The notes under the pieces were generated by a model. It did not search any database and was not told the DNA's origin. It worked only from the letters and a program-made list of their open reading frames with translations. Of a stretch of DNA of 57,592 bases, positions 1 through 9,033 are shown piece after piece (positions within the stretch are counted from its first letter, which is position 1; every line of letters begins with the position of its first letter). The stretch covers positions 1 through 57,592 of the forward strand of contig CALYPW010000002.1 in NCBI GenBank assembly GCA_945278685.1, in the 5' to 3' direction. Position numbers and translations under genes: made by a program. Source of the DNA: an uncultured Dolosicoccus sp. Lineage in GTDB: Bacteria > Bacillota > Bacilli > Lactobacillales > Aerococcaceae.

Positions 1-422
1 TTTAAATCAAAACGCTTGGAACGAACAATTTCTAACTCACTGGCAGTCGATTCTTCGACATCGCTCATTGCATTGGCTTGTTCTTCTAGAATGCGGAGTT
101 CCTCAAAACCACTTTCTCTTGATTTACGGTTAATACGTGTTTTATACTTACGCACTTGACGCTCAAGTTTATTAACCACTAGGTCTAAGCTTGCGTATAA
201 GTCAAAAGTTGTTTCCTCTGCACGTAAGACCAAGAATGGTAATGGAATCGTTACCTCGGCTTTTGCTTCGTGATTTGGGTAAACTCTCAAGTTTACATAC
301 GCTGTTGTATCTGGAACATCGTCGAAGTAACGTTCAAGTTTTCCAACTTTCTTCTCAGCATATTCACGAATCGCTTGCGTAATTTCAATGTTTTCTCCAC
401 GGATATTATAATTAAATAACAT
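1..422 (-). CDS. hpf: Long-form ribosome hibernation-promoting factor, C-terminus beyond the window edge
   Basis: HPF binds the 30S subunit near the decoding centre, and its C-terminal domain pairs two ribosomes into inactive 100S dimers in stationary phase. The reading frame, about 140 residues within the window, opens MLFNYNIRGENIEITQAI and continues through the S30AE fold (LERYFDDVP, ETTFDLYASLDLVVNKLERQ). It then enters a charged linker and runs off the left edge, so the C-terminal dimerisation domain is not seen. Two adjacent ATGs exist at 425 and 422. I chose 422 because the AGAGGG Shine-Dalgarno is then 6-7 nt away rather than 3-4. The linker beyond the S30AE domain points to the long form typical of Firmicutes. 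The gene is monocistronic as far as visible and has its own promoter at 564-590. Confidence 0.95.
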   Translation of the reverse strand, partial: MLFNYNIRGENIEITQAIREYAEKKVGKLERYFDDVPDTTAYVNLRVYPNHEAKAEVTIPLPFLVLRAEETTFDLYASLDLVVNKLERQVRKYKTRINRKSRESGFEELRILEEQANAMSDVEESTASELEIVRSKRFDL

Positions 423-563
423 CATAATCCCTCTTTTCACGTAATTATTAAATCCATCTATCATCGAGAGTTCTACAGATCTTTGATTAGAAGGGATCTG
501 AAAAACTGTCACCCATGATAGCTTGGATCTTGTTTGCTCAAAGAAGTTGCCTTCTCTGATTTG

Positions 564-590
564 ATTATAACATATGAAACCGTTTTTCAA
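564..590 (-). promoter_or_regulatory. Predicted housekeeping promoter of hpf
   Basis: On the minus strand a perfect TATAAT -10 (564-569) is preceded by TGT, an extended -10, with TTGAAA (585-590) 15 bp upstream as a -35. It leaves a 5' UTR of roughly 135 nt before hpf. The 15 bp spacing is short, so the extended -10 probably carries most of the activity. Confidence 0.6.
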
Positions 591-630
591 AACTTTTACA
601 CCGAATATATTGCGCAAAGGAAATCACAAT

Positions 631-1356
631 TCATCCATAATCCGCGACATCACGCGCTAAACTCACACTTTGAATCTGATATTCCTCTGCATTTAAAGTG
701 TGTATATTCAAATGTTCACCCAGAGCTTCTTTTCCCCGTATCAAAGTAGCGCCTGTTGTATAGACGTCGTCGAAGATCAAATATTTCTTAGAAGCTTGGA
801 GGTCGAAGTTTTCTTTTACCCGGAAGGGTTGACGCATTTTCAAACGATTTTCTCGTGTTTTTTCTGCTTGTTTTTCCCCGTTACCTATGTAATCAAAAAC
901 CTCTTCAAAAGGCACATCGGCTGCCTTTAACAGCTCCTTCACAGGATGGAATTGTCGCTGGGCAAAGTTTTGCGGCGAGCTGGGTAAAATTACCCAACAA
1001 GCATCTGAGTGATCCTTGTAAAAATTACGAATTTTTTCTTGGACGACTTTGGCCAGACGCACATCTCCCTGGTATTTATACCGATAGAACCACTCTTTCA
1101 AGAAGTCGTTGTAGTGAAGAATGGCACGGTTTTGAATCATCCAAGCAGAGACTTGACCTTGCCAACGCCTGCAATCCCTGCACAAGCTCTCTTGGGAGTA
1201 GGGACGCCCACAACCCGCACACACCTCTTCTTGGTAACAAATGAGTTGTTCCTCACATTCAACACAGATATCGGAAAAGATTATGGGTAGAAATTGCAAA
1301 AGTTGGTGAAAAGACAGTTCTCTTTTGAGTAACTGGCCACAGACCAAACAATTCAT
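631..1356 (-). CDS. comFC: ComF family phosphoribosyltransferase-like competence protein
   Basis: ComFC is needed for natural transformation in Firmicutes and works with the ComFA helicase at the inner face of the membrane. The 241-residue protein has an N-terminal zinc-ribbon region with CxxC pairs (C3/C6, C31/C34, C46/C49, C59/C62). The C-terminal phosphoribosyltransferase fold has the PRPP-binding loop LIFDDVYTTGATL at about residues 193-205. The length is normal for the family. Its ATG overlaps the comFA stop by 4 bases (ATGA), so it is translationally coupled. An intact comF pair does not prove competence; the DNA-uptake machinery is not in this window. Confidence 0.93.
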   Translation of the reverse strand: MNCLVCGQLLKRELSFHQLLQFLPIIFSDICVECEEQLICYQEEVCAGCGRPYSQESLCRDCRRWQGQVSAWMIQNRAILHYNDFLKEWFYRYKYQGDVRLAKVVQEKIRNFYKDHSDACWVILPSSPQNFAQRQFHPVKELLKAADVPFEEVFDYIGNGEKQAEKTRENRLKMRQPFRVKENFDLQASKKYLIFDDVYTTGATLIRGKEALGEHLNIHTLNAEEYQIQSVSLARDVADYG

Positions 1357-2711
1357 TGAATCAAACCTCTCTTTCTCGCAAGCCGGTTCATGGTTTTAAT
1401 TTCTTTTCGCGCTTGGAGCATATTTCTACTAATGCCCTCGTGCCCGTAAATCAGGACTCCTATAGGAAAATTCGGCCGCCGGCCCACCCGCCCACTCATT
1501 TGAACCAGAGAGGATGAAGTAAACAAGCGATTTTCAGCGCCAATGATAAACACATGGCAATTGGTAAAGGTTACCCCGCGCTCAAGAATTGTCGTCGAAA
1601 TGAGTCCTTCTAGCTTTCCATCTCGTAGTTGTTGAACCTTTTCTTTCCGCTGGGGATCCTTGGAATGGACACATTCAATGGAAAAGTGTGGGTTGCGACT
1701 CTTTAACCATTCATGGAGATGTTTTGCCAAACGAATGTCCGGAATAAATAAAAGCTTGGCCCCTTCGATGGTCAAAAATTGACAGATCTGCCGATAAAGA
1801 TGGGAATTGACTTTCCGATCTAGAATTTGTGCTCGCCAATTCCCAATCCATTGAAAGACAGGCTCTGCCAAGCCATGCCCGTGATAGCGAGCGGGCAAGG
1901 TGGTTACAATCAGTTTTTCAGCTTGAATTTGTTTTTGCAATTCATCATTGGGGGTCGCCGTTAAATAGACTAATTTGCCTTCGGGGTGTACAGCTTTTCT
2001 AACCGCATAATGCAAGGATGCGTCATCGATATAAGGAAAAGCATCCACCTCATCAATAATTAGTAAATCAAAGGCTTGCTTAAACCTCAGCAACTGGTGA
2101 GTAGTGCTCACAATCAATTGATGGTGATTATAGGGTTCTGCAGCATCCCCATGCATTAAAAGAAGAGGAACACTGGCAAAAGCTTCCTGCAGACGCGGTG
2201 CGATCTCTCGACAAACATCGACTCTGGGAGAAGCTACGGCTACCCTCCCACCTCCCTGCAGTACTTGCTCAATGGTTTCAAAAATCATTTCTGTCTTACC
2301 CGCACCAGTCACCGCGACTAACAAATGAGGCCTGGGATCTTTCAGGTGTGTTAACAGGGCTTGAGACGCTCGAGATTGTTCCGAAGACAAGGTTCCTTGC
2401 CAGGTCAAAAGACGCTGATTCCTCTTTTCGAAGGACTGCTTGGGCAAGGAATACAAGAAATCTTGATTAGTAATTCTACCCATTTGTAAACAATTCAAGC
2501 AATAAAGACCCTGTGAAGGCAGTGGATAAAAGTCCGTCTGATTGCCACACCGCTGACACTGTGCCCCCTTTCCCTTAATGAGAATTCCCACTTCCTGGTT
2601 AGCCATTTCTAACAAAGCTTCTAAGTCTTCTGTGCGTTGATAATCTTTCAAATTTTGCGCCAGTTCATGCTTGATGAGTTGGCGCCCATAGAGTAATTTC
2701 TTCACGTGCAT
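1353..2711 (-). CDS. comFA: ComFA, DNA-uptake ATPase/helicase of the competence system
   Basis: ComFA is a membrane-associated superfamily 2 ATPase thought to pull single-stranded DNA through ComEC. About 452 residues: an N-terminal four-cysteine zinc motif (C53, C56, C72, C75), Walker A AVTGAGKT near residue 134, a DEVD box near 221, motif III YLTATP, and a C-terminal helicase domain ending in MSGRVGRRP. The start is uncertain. GTG 2714 and ATG 2711 are possible, but the AGGTGAT Shine-Dalgarno is best spaced for GTG at 2705, and the coordinates given use the ATG. The gene follows the htrA terminator by about 50 bp, so its promoter must lie in that gap; no convincing competence-sigma box is visible there. 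Confidence 0.93.
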   Translation of the reverse strand: MHVKKLLYGRQLIKHELAQNLKDYQRTEDLEALLEMANQEVGILIKGKGAQCQRCGNQTDFYPLPSQGLYCLNCLQMGRITNQDFLYSLPKQSFEKRNQRLLTWQGTLSSEQSRASQALLTHLKDPRPHLLVAVTGAGKTEMIFETIEQVLQGGGRVAVASPRVDVCREIAPRLQEAFASVPLLLMHGDAAEPYNHHQLIVSTTHQLLRFKQAFDLLIIDEVDAFPYIDDASLHYAVRKAVHPEGKLVYLTATPNDELQKQIQAEKLIVTTLPARYHGHGLAEPVFQWIGNWRAQILDRKVNSHLYRQICQFLTIEGAKLLFIPDIRLAKHLHEWLKSRNPHFSIECVHSKDPQRKEKVQQLRDGKLEGLISTTILERGVTFTNCHVFIIGAENRLFTSSSLVQMSGRVGRRPNFPIGVLIYGHEGISRNMLQARKEIKTMNRLARKRGLIQ

Positions 2712-2760
2712 CACCTAATAGTAAATACACCAAAAGTCTTAAAACACATTTTTGGAAAGC

Positions 2761-2790
2761 AAAAAAGACGCTCAGTAATCTGAGCGCCTT
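2761..2790 (-). terminator. Intrinsic terminator closing the wal-htrA operon
   Basis: On the minus strand a CGCTCAG/CTGAGCG stem (2769-2786) with a 4-base loop is followed by six T. It lies 20 nt after the htrA stop and separates the operon from comFA. Confidence 0.85.
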
Positions 2791-2808
2791 CGAAAATTGA
2801 TTCGAAAA

Positions 2809-4053
2809 TTAGTCGCGCAATTCGATTTGTGCCACTTGTGCCTCGCCTTCACGGACATATTCCACATCAATAACATCTCCAACTTGATAAGTATGAAGCT
2901 TGTCACGAAGATGGCTGGCATTGCTGATCTCATCGCCATCGATTGCAATGATAATATCTCCAGCGCGAATACCTCCTTGAGAGGCATTTGAATGAGGAGT
3001 CACTTCTTGGATGAGGGCGCCGGTCGAATGATCCGTGACAAAATCCAATTCTTTTTCAAGAACGTCTGTGGGAATGTGGTCCAGACTATAAGCTGTCACT
3101 CCTAGTACAGGACGGACGACCTCGCCTTTTTCTTCCAATTGACGGACGATGCGATCCACATCGTTACTTGGAATAGCGAATCCCATTCCTTCAATGACAT
3201 CGGAACCAAATTTGCTGGAGTTAATACCAATTAAATGACCATCTTTATTGACTAAAGCTCCTCCTGAGTTCCCCGGGTTAATAGCCGCATCTGTTTGAAG
3301 AAGATTGGCTTCATAATCAACATCCACGGAAACCGCTCGGTTTAATCCGGAAACAATTCCTTGTGTCACGGAACTGGCGAAATTGCTGTTTAAAGGAGAG
3401 CCAATCGCAATCGCTAAACTCCCCACTTTGATCGCGTCAGAGTCCGCAAATTCAATGGTGGTCGTCACGAAGCTGGCATCAATGGACAAGACTGCCAAAT
3501 CTGTCAGATCGTCGGAACCAATTAACTCGGCATCGGCGACTTCACCATTCGCCATAATCACTTGCAAGGCATCGTTGCCAGCGATAACGTGGTTGTTGGT
3601 GATGACGTAAGCTTTATCGCCTTCAATTTTATAAACAACCCCACTTCCGTGCGAAGCCAGTTCCAAGGTTTCTGGATCGCTTTGAAAATCTCCGAACTGA
3701 AAAGGATCCGCATAACCAAACAAACTATGCTCGTTCAAAGATTGGCGACTCTGGTAGTTACTGATCGACACGACCGCATCTTGTGCGACTTCAACAGCAC
3801 CAATGAGGGCCTCTTCAAAGTCCAGGAGAGTAGCTGACGTAGCGTTAGCTCGTGAGACCTCTTCTTTTTTGGTGTCTTCACTCTTATCTTCCTTCTGGTC
3901 ACTGATCTCTTCAACCCGAGGCTCGTGATTTGTTTGCGATTGGAAGACCGGATGGTCCCCCAGGATAAAATAGAAGACCAAAAGAAAAACAATGAATCCT
4001 GAGGCAATGAGTCCTGCCCGTGATTTCCTTGTGTTACGTTGTTGACTGCTCAT
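2809..4053 (-). CDS. htrA: HtrA/DegP-like membrane-anchored serine protease with PDZ domain
   Basis: HtrA degrades or refolds misfolded proteins at the outer face of the membrane under heat and envelope stress. The 414-residue protein has a short cytoplasmic N-terminus and one membrane anchor at about residues 13-31. An acidic, low-complexity linker follows, then a trypsin-like domain with the triad H155 (NNHVIAG), D185 (DLTDLAVL) and S263 (NPGNSGGAL). One C-terminal PDZ domain spans about 310-410. An upstream ATG at 4059 exists, but the AAAGGAG site is only properly spaced (7 nt) for ATG 4053. It is the last gene of the wal operon, as in many Lactobacillales, and is followed by a strong terminator. 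Confidence 0.97.
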   Translation of the reverse strand: MSSQQRNTRKSRAGLIASGFIVFLLVFYFILGDHPVFQSQTNHEPRVEEISDQKEDKSEDTKKEEVSRANATSATLLDFEEALIGAVEVAQDAVVSISNYQSRQSLNEHSLFGYADPFQFGDFQSDPETLELASHGSGVVYKIEGDKAYVITNNHVIAGNDALQVIMANGEVADAELIGSDDLTDLAVLSIDASFVTTTIEFADSDAIKVGSLAIAIGSPLNSNFASSVTQGIVSGLNRAVSVDVDYEANLLQTDAAINPGNSGGALVNKDGHLIGINSSKFGSDVIEGMGFAIPSNDVDRIVRQLEEKGEVVRPVLGVTAYSLDHIPTDVLEKELDFVTDHSTGALIQEVTPHSNASQGGIRAGDIIIAIDGDEISNASHLRDKLHTYQVGDVIDVEYVREGEAQVAQIELRD

Positions 4054-4066
4054 GTTCATACTCCTT

Positions 4067-4927
4067 TTACAATCTTTTTAACTCTGTAGGGGTTTCTGGA
4101 AGTGCCACTTGAAGACTAAAATCTTCATTCACTGCCAAATCGTTAAAGCGCAAGACATCCGTGACGGTGTTCAAAGCCATTTCTGGTGTGTTATTCTCAT
4201 CACTCAAATGTCCTAGGTATACCTCTTTGGTTTGATTGCCAATCAGATCTGCCAAGGCCAATCCTGCGTCTTCATTGCTCAAATGCCCTTCGTCACTCAA
4301 AATGCGTTGCTTGAGAGACCAAGGATAGCTCCCATAACGTAGCAATTCAATCTCATGATTACTCTCCATCAGATAGGCTGACGCGTTGCCCAATAAACCG
4401 ATCAAGCGATCACTGACGTAACCAGTATCGGTCACTGTGACCAGTTGTTTTTTGTCCTTTTCAAAGGCGTAAAACTGGGCATCCACCGCATCATGACTCA
4501 CTTGATAACTAAGGACATCAATATTTCCAATGGTCATTTGACTTTCTGGATCGATGACCATTTTTTTTTCTAATGGAATGTTCCCAAGTTTGGATTCCAT
4601 GGCCTTCCATGTCTTTTCATTGGCATAAAGGGGAATGTCGTAACGCCTGGATAAAACACCTGCCCCCTGAATATGGTCCGAATGTTCGTGACTGAGTAAA
4701 ATCGCATCCACTTGTATCATGTCTCGGTCAATTTGCGCCATCAACTCTTCGATTTTACGGCCACTAAGTCCTGCATCGAGCAAGAGGGAATGTTGATCAC
4801 TTTCGATGTATAGACAGTTCCCGCTACTGCTACTGGCCAAGATCGAATATTGGAGACCATCTGTTAAAGTTGTGAGCTTTTTTTGCGGAAACAATAATTT
4901 ACTTTCTGATTGCTTAAACTTCGTCAA
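4067..4927 (-). CDS. walJ: WalJ (YycJ), metallo-beta-lactamase-fold hydrolase of the wal operon
   Basis: WalJ is a metal-dependent nuclease-like protein encoded with WalRK; in Bacillus it helps couple cell division to replication. The 286-residue protein has the metal-binding HxHxDH motif at H80-E-H82-S-D84-H85 and further conserved metal ligands (VTDTG near 155). The start codon is TTG, set by AAAGGAGT 7 nt upstream; no ATG exists before residue 63. This adds about 24 residues before LQYSILASSSSGN, where family members usually begin, so the N-terminal extension is unusual. It lies 20 nt after the DUF2207 gene and 13 nt before htrA, clearly in one operon. Confidence 0.95.
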   Translation of the reverse strand: MTKFKQSESKLLFPQKKLTTLTDGLQYSILASSSSGNCLYIESDQHSLLLDAGLSGRKIEELMAQIDRDMIQVDAILLSHEHSDHIQGAGVLSRRYDIPLYANEKTWKAMESKLGNIPLEKKMVIDPESQMTIGNIDVLSYQVSHDAVDAQFYAFEKDKKQLVTVTDTGYVSDRLIGLLGNASAYLMESNHEIELLRYGSYPWSLKQRILSDEGHLSNEDAGLALADLIGNQTKEVYLGHLSDENNTPEMALNTVTDVLRFNDLAVNEDFSLQVALPETPTELKRL

Positions 4928-4947
4928 TGATTACTCCTTTCATAACT

Positions 4948-6849
4948 TTAGAAACCTCCGGATCCAGATCCGCCACCGCCTCCACCGGAGCTTCCACCTG
5001 AAAATCCACCGCCAAATCCTTCCGTGTTACTTCCGGAAAAAGATGAACGGCTACTGACCGGAGCAACAGAACGTAAACTGCTGGTAATTGAGTCGTTCAG
5101 GGCATGGGTGAATAAATAAGGATTAGTGTAATAGGTCGAGCTTAATGAAAGTTGTTGCAGTTCTTCAGCGCTAAAATTGCTGTGCATGGCTTTGGCCACT
5201 TTGTCCGCAACTCCTAAAGAAATCGCATAGACCAGGTATTCTCCCCATAATTCCAGAGAAGCAATCTCTCGCATGTTGAAATTTCCGATATCGTTCAACA
5301 TGTTGGCAAATCCCTGCCACATTTGTTCACCTTCGGCTTCTTCAGCCGTCTTAATTGGGCGTGCCTTCGTTAAAGCGCTGGCCAATATCGCCAGCAAAAA
5401 TGCCACTGCCGACACTGTCAAAAAGACTCCCTTCCTTGCCACTGGGGTTGAAATCAGAATACTTGCAAGAAGTGCCAGGAGTCCCAAACCCATTGCTATT
5501 AATGATAAACCTCGGCTCTTGCTTTGATCACTCTCAGCCCGTGGGTAATGCATGATTCCCCGTGCCGAGGCATAATTTGAGAACTTCCTCCATAAAGCAT
5601 ATTGTTGACGCCCGAATTTACGATCTTTCTTGCTGAGTTCCTCAAGCTCTTCCAAACTAATAGGCTCACCCGTCGGGAAAATATATTGCAAGGCATAACG
5701 TTCATGCTGCATGAGTTGATCCATAGTCGGTGCGTCTGATCGAGGATGTAATAGGATTGTTGATTTCCCCTTGCGGTTGAAAAAAGTGGATCCTGGACGG
5801 GATTCTTCTTCCACGATGCGCAGATAGCCTTTACGGGCCAGGTCAACAATAGTGGCTGTCATATCAAGAGCGATGGGCTCCTTGCGTAAGACTGCACTGG
5901 CCATGATGGCTGGTGTCATATCTTCTGGTAATTCATAAACATGCTTGGGGAGCTTCACTGGCTGAGGGTTACAAGCTTTGAAACGCTTGAAGTAGTAGAT
6001 CAAGGCCAGAACGCTGACCACTAAGGAAAGAACGCTTGCGCTCGACAGAAAAAAGGTGGTACGCTGCTGTTTCTTTTCGAAATTACGCTTGTCTTCTGCG
6101 ACTTGCGCTTCCTCTTGGGCCAATATTTCGTCAAACTTCTCTTCTTCAACGATTTGTTGATTTTTCGGTGTCTGACTGGTTGGAAAGAGCGCATGAACTT
6201 CCACGAATTGATTGGGTGGATTCTCGGCAACTGTGACTTTAATGCCACTTTTGCCATCCTTTTCGATGCGTTCGACTTCTCCGGTTGGAGCACCGTGTCC
6301 CCAAACTCGGAAACGATCCAAATCTTCAACCTTGGCAGGCAGGTAAATTTCAGCCTCCACCGCCATTTGAAAGTCAGTATTCTCACCGACAATTTTGCGG
6401 TTAAATTGAGCCGTATCTAAATAATTGGTGACTAAGTTCATGAGAGTATATTCATACACAAAAGACACCTTGCTGTTCTCAACTGGGTAATAGACCTTGA
6501 AAAACATGGTACCATCTCGCTTGGTGACCTCATAAGTACCTGTCAGTCCCGATGAATCTTCTTTGAGATAGAGCTTTTCATCGGATCCCTCTTCAATCAC
6601 GGCGACACGGTAATCTACAAAATCGTGACCCTTGTAATCAATGGTGTGAGTCGCACCATTCATGAAACTTGCGTCATACAAGACTATTTCTTCAAAGGTC
6701 CCGCTGCCATCCGCTTGAATCTGCGAAGAAATTTTTTGAGATTGAATGTCAAAGTCTACTTCTTGTGCTTGTGTGGTCACTGCGACGGTAAATACACACA
6801 TAAAACTGACTGTCAGAAGTAACAGAATTCGTTGGATTACACTTTTCAT
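4948..6849 (-). CDS. DUF2207 family predicted membrane protein inside the wal operon
   Basis: The function of DUF2207 (YciQ-like) proteins is unknown. The 633-residue protein starts with a signal peptide (about 1-28, TVSFMCVFTVAVTTQA). An extracellular beta-rich DUF2207 domain covers about 30-240, followed by a transmembrane helix near 270-290 and a cytoplasmic winged-helix-like segment. A hydrophobic pair sits near 450-495, and a Gly/Ser-rich tail ends in repeated GGS units. AAGGAGG precedes the ATG by a good distance. It lies between walI and walJ with gaps of 24 and 20 nt, so it is co-transcribed with the essential two-component system. That position is not part of the classic walRKHIJ order, which suggests an envelope role; this is inference. 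Confidence 0.85.
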   Translation of the reverse strand: MKSVIQRILLLLTVSFMCVFTVAVTTQAQEVDFDIQSQKISSQIQADGSGTFEEIVLYDASFMNGATHTIDYKGHDFVDYRVAVIEEGSDEKLYLKEDSSGLTGTYEVTKRDGTMFFKVYYPVENSKVSFVYEYTLMNLVTNYLDTAQFNRKIVGENTDFQMAVEAEIYLPAKVEDLDRFRVWGHGAPTGEVERIEKDGKSGIKVTVAENPPNQFVEVHALFPTSQTPKNQQIVEEEKFDEILAQEEAQVAEDKRNFEKKQQRTTFFLSSASVLSLVVSVLALIYYFKRFKACNPQPVKLPKHVYELPEDMTPAIMASAVLRKEPIALDMTATIVDLARKGYLRIVEEESRPGSTFFNRKGKSTILLHPRSDAPTMDQLMQHERYALQYIFPTGEPISLEELEELSKKDRKFGRQQYALWRKFSNYASARGIMHYPRAESDQSKSRGLSLIAMGLGLLALLASILISTPVARKGVFLTVSAVAFLLAILASALTKARPIKTAEEAEGEQMWQGFANMLNDIGNFNMREIASLELWGEYLVYAISLGVADKVAKAMHSNFSAEELQQLSLSSTYYTNPYLFTHALNDSITSSLRSVAPVSSRSSFSGSNTEGFGGGFSGGSSGGGGGGSGSGGF

Positions 6850-6873
6850 GGGAACCTCCTTTTAATTATTTAA

Positions 6874-7689
6874 TCATCGCGTAACAACCTGGCGCTTCAC
6901 ACCGTCAATTAACTCCGCATGAATGGTTCCATCCGGTTGTTCGTAAAGAATTTTCCATGCTGGAAAGTAAATGTTACTGTCATCCAAAGCCACGAAACGA
7001 TGATAACCCATGTCCATATTCAAAATTGTAGAATCTGCCGGTAAATGAGTTTCCAATCGCTGATCCAAGACGTAGAGAGCTTCTTCCTTCGAAATAGCGA
7101 CTCGCTTTTCAGCAAGCACCGATACATTGCCTTGATAAGTTTGACGATAACCCACAACCTCGTAATTATTGTTCAAGAACAAACGAATTTCACCCGTTTG
7201 ATCCAAGATAGGTCCAGAATCATCTAGCTTTTGCCAAAAGACTAACTGCTTATTGGCTGGCAAATACTGGTACATTTGGTACTCATGACCATTGAGAAAG
7301 TAATCTTCGTTGGCGATGAACTCTCGTTGAATCTGTTCCAAAAGTTTTTGGTTCACTTTGGAGTCAAGCCTTAAAGGAATGGCTTTATCGAATTGACTTT
7401 CAATGATTCCGTCTTCCAATTCTGCATCTTGATAAACAAGATCAGAAAGTTGGGAAGAGGTCAGAGTATTGGGGTCTGAGAGGATCACCGGTAACTCTAC
7501 CCGATCTGCACTGAGATCAACTTCCAAACTAATTCCCCGATTGGCCAGTTGTTCTTGAACATCTTGGTCGGATTCAATATTGGCGATCTGTGGATTGGTA
7601 TTTATTTTTTCATAAATTTGATAGGTCAAATAAATGTTGAACAGGGCAAAGAAGATGATTAATAATATTTGAATGCGTCTAAAGTCCAT
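6874..7689 (-). CDS. walI: WalI (YycI), membrane-anchored modulator of WalK
   Basis: WalI pairs with WalH in the membrane to tune the kinase activity of WalK. The 271-residue protein has a single N-terminal transmembrane helix (about residues 6-25) and an extracytoplasmic YycI-type domain with the C-terminal half typical of the family (RFVALDDSNIYFPAWKI). Identification rests on the fold pattern and on its place directly after walH, 12 nt downstream. No own promoter is visible. Confidence 0.9.
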   Translation of the reverse strand: MDFRRIQILLIIFFALFNIYLTYQIYEKINTNPQIANIESDQDVQEQLANRGISLEVDLSADRVELPVILSDPNTLTSSQLSDLVYQDAELEDGIIESQFDKAIPLRLDSKVNQKLLEQIQREFIANEDYFLNGHEYQMYQYLPANKQLVFWQKLDDSGPILDQTGEIRLFLNNNYEVVGYRQTYQGNVSVLAEKRVAISKEEALYVLDQRLETHLPADSTILNMDMGYHRFVALDDSNIYFPAWKILYEQPDGTIHAELIDGVKRQVVTR

Positions 7690-7701
7690 TCCATTATCTC
7701 C

Positions 7702-9033
7702 TTATTCTTCTTTTGTAAGCTGATCCAAGGCATACACTTTTCCTTTAATGGTTGCATGCCACTTGGGAACCAACTCTACTTTCTTCATGTCAATGTCATC
7801 GCCCAACCACTGATAAGCGACAAAAATGCCATTCACCATGTCAAGGTCCACATCGGATTCTGCCAGAACATCCATAATCTCTTCTGCATTCATGAGGCGC
7901 ACCGGCTCACTTAATGTATCAATGTGAATCTGAAATGTATTGGTCGGCGCAACAATATTCGTCACACGGGTATCGTCTTGTTTATAGCTTTCAAGTTTCA
8001 TCGCACCGTAATCGATATGCGAATCCGACGGCGATAAAATTGGAAAACCATTCAAATACCGTCGGAATGTTGTACGACTATCATCTTGCAGGTTATAACG
8101 AATCTCTTCGGGCCAATAATCGAACTTCTCGAACAAATCACTTTCTCGCTTGAAACGTTCCTTAGGTCCACTTTTACCTTCACGGTTGACGACACTGGTT
8201 TGTAGGCTCATAGAATGGTGACGGCCATCCAAACGTAGAATATTGTTGATATCTTGGTAATTTCGCACATCCGCATTGATGCCATCATCCGCATTGTAAG
8301 TGCTGTCAAAAACACGATCCAAAACCAATGAATCGGAAATCTTCTCAACAACATAGACTTCCGAGGAGACTGTCACACCTTTGATTGGAAGATGAACAGC
8401 TCCATCAGCAAACTCGTAACGTTTGGCCTCTACCCATTCTTTTTGGTAGTCGTTGAGAACACTCACGACATCATTGAAGAAGGATTCGGAAGGTGTATCG
8501 ATTTTGACATACTGATTGGAGGCGCTGTTCACTAAGAAGATTTCCCTTTGTCCAGAAGTCACCAGCAGCATCTTATTAAAGGAGAAGTCTGTGCTAAATT
8601 CTTCCGGTAATGTGAGATAATCTTCAAACAGTAAAAGAGGAATGTAGGTGTTAAAGCTCAACTCTAAATGGGTATATTCTGAATTATAATCCAGTGCTTC
8701 CTCTTTTTTCATCGTCTTAAAGTCGGAAATATGAAGACCTTCTTCTCGGATGAGGTCTCCCACTTCGTGAATCATGGCGTAATTATTTAAAAGATAGCTT
8801 TTCTTATTGTTCTGAAGAGTTCCTTGTAAAGGACCAAAGAACTCATAGGCTTGTCGTTTGCGGAATTGATGGTAGTCGTCCCCGGCGGTGTCTGAAACTT
8901 CCGTTGTCACTTCACGCTGGGAGACTAAAAAATCGGTCAGTGAGCGGTGACTAAACAAGAGGATATAGGTTAAAGCAAGACTTGAAATGACGAGTGCCGT
9001 CAAAAGAATGGATAATCTGCAAATCTTTCTCAT
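7702..9033 (-). CDS. walH: WalH (YycH), membrane-anchored modulator of WalK
   Basis: WalH forms a complex with WalI and WalK at the membrane; in Bacillus it restrains and in Staphylococcus it activates the kinase. The 443-residue protein has one N-terminal membrane helix (about 6-28) and a large extracytoplasmic YycH domain. The stop of walK is immediately followed by the walH ATG (TAAATG), so translation is coupled. Size and position match the family. Confidence 0.92.
   Translation of the reverse strand: MRKICRLSILLTALVISSLALTYILLFSHRSLTDFLVSQREVTTEVSDTAGDDYHQFRKRQAYEFFGPLQGTLQNNKKSYLLNNYAMIHEVGDLIREEGLHISDFKTMKKEEALDYNSEYTHLELSFNTYIPLLLFEDYLTLPEEFSTDFSFNKMLLVTSGQREIFLVNSASNQYVKIDTPSESFFNDVVSVLNDYQKEWVEAKRYEFADGAVHLPIKGVTVSSEVYVVEKISDSLVLDRVFDSTYNADDGINADVRNYQDINNILRLDGRHHSMSLQTSVVNREGKSGPKERFKRESDLFEKFDYWPEEIRYNLQDDSRTTFRRYLNGFPILSPSDSHIDYGAMKLESYKQDDTRVTNIVAPTNTFQIHIDTLSEPVRLMNAEEIMDVLAESDVDLDMVNGIFVAYQWLGDDIDMKKVELVPKWHATIKGKVYALDQLTKEE

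Noticed and set aside
700-1290. Plus-strand ORFs opposite comFC
   Set aside because: ComFC is intact and recognisable on the minus strand; these frames have no ribosome sites or family features.
2716-2723. TACTATTA before comFA, 6 of 8 matches to the competence sigma box TACGAATA
   Set aside because: It overlaps the ribosome site so closely that a normal transcript leader is impossible, and two mismatches fall in conserved positions.
2742-2754. AAAA-N5-TTTT motif upstream of comFA, like one half of a ComK box
   Set aside because: A single AT-box is expected often by chance in AT-rich intergenic DNA, no second box lies at the required spacing, and ComK is not known as the competence regulator in Lactobacillales.
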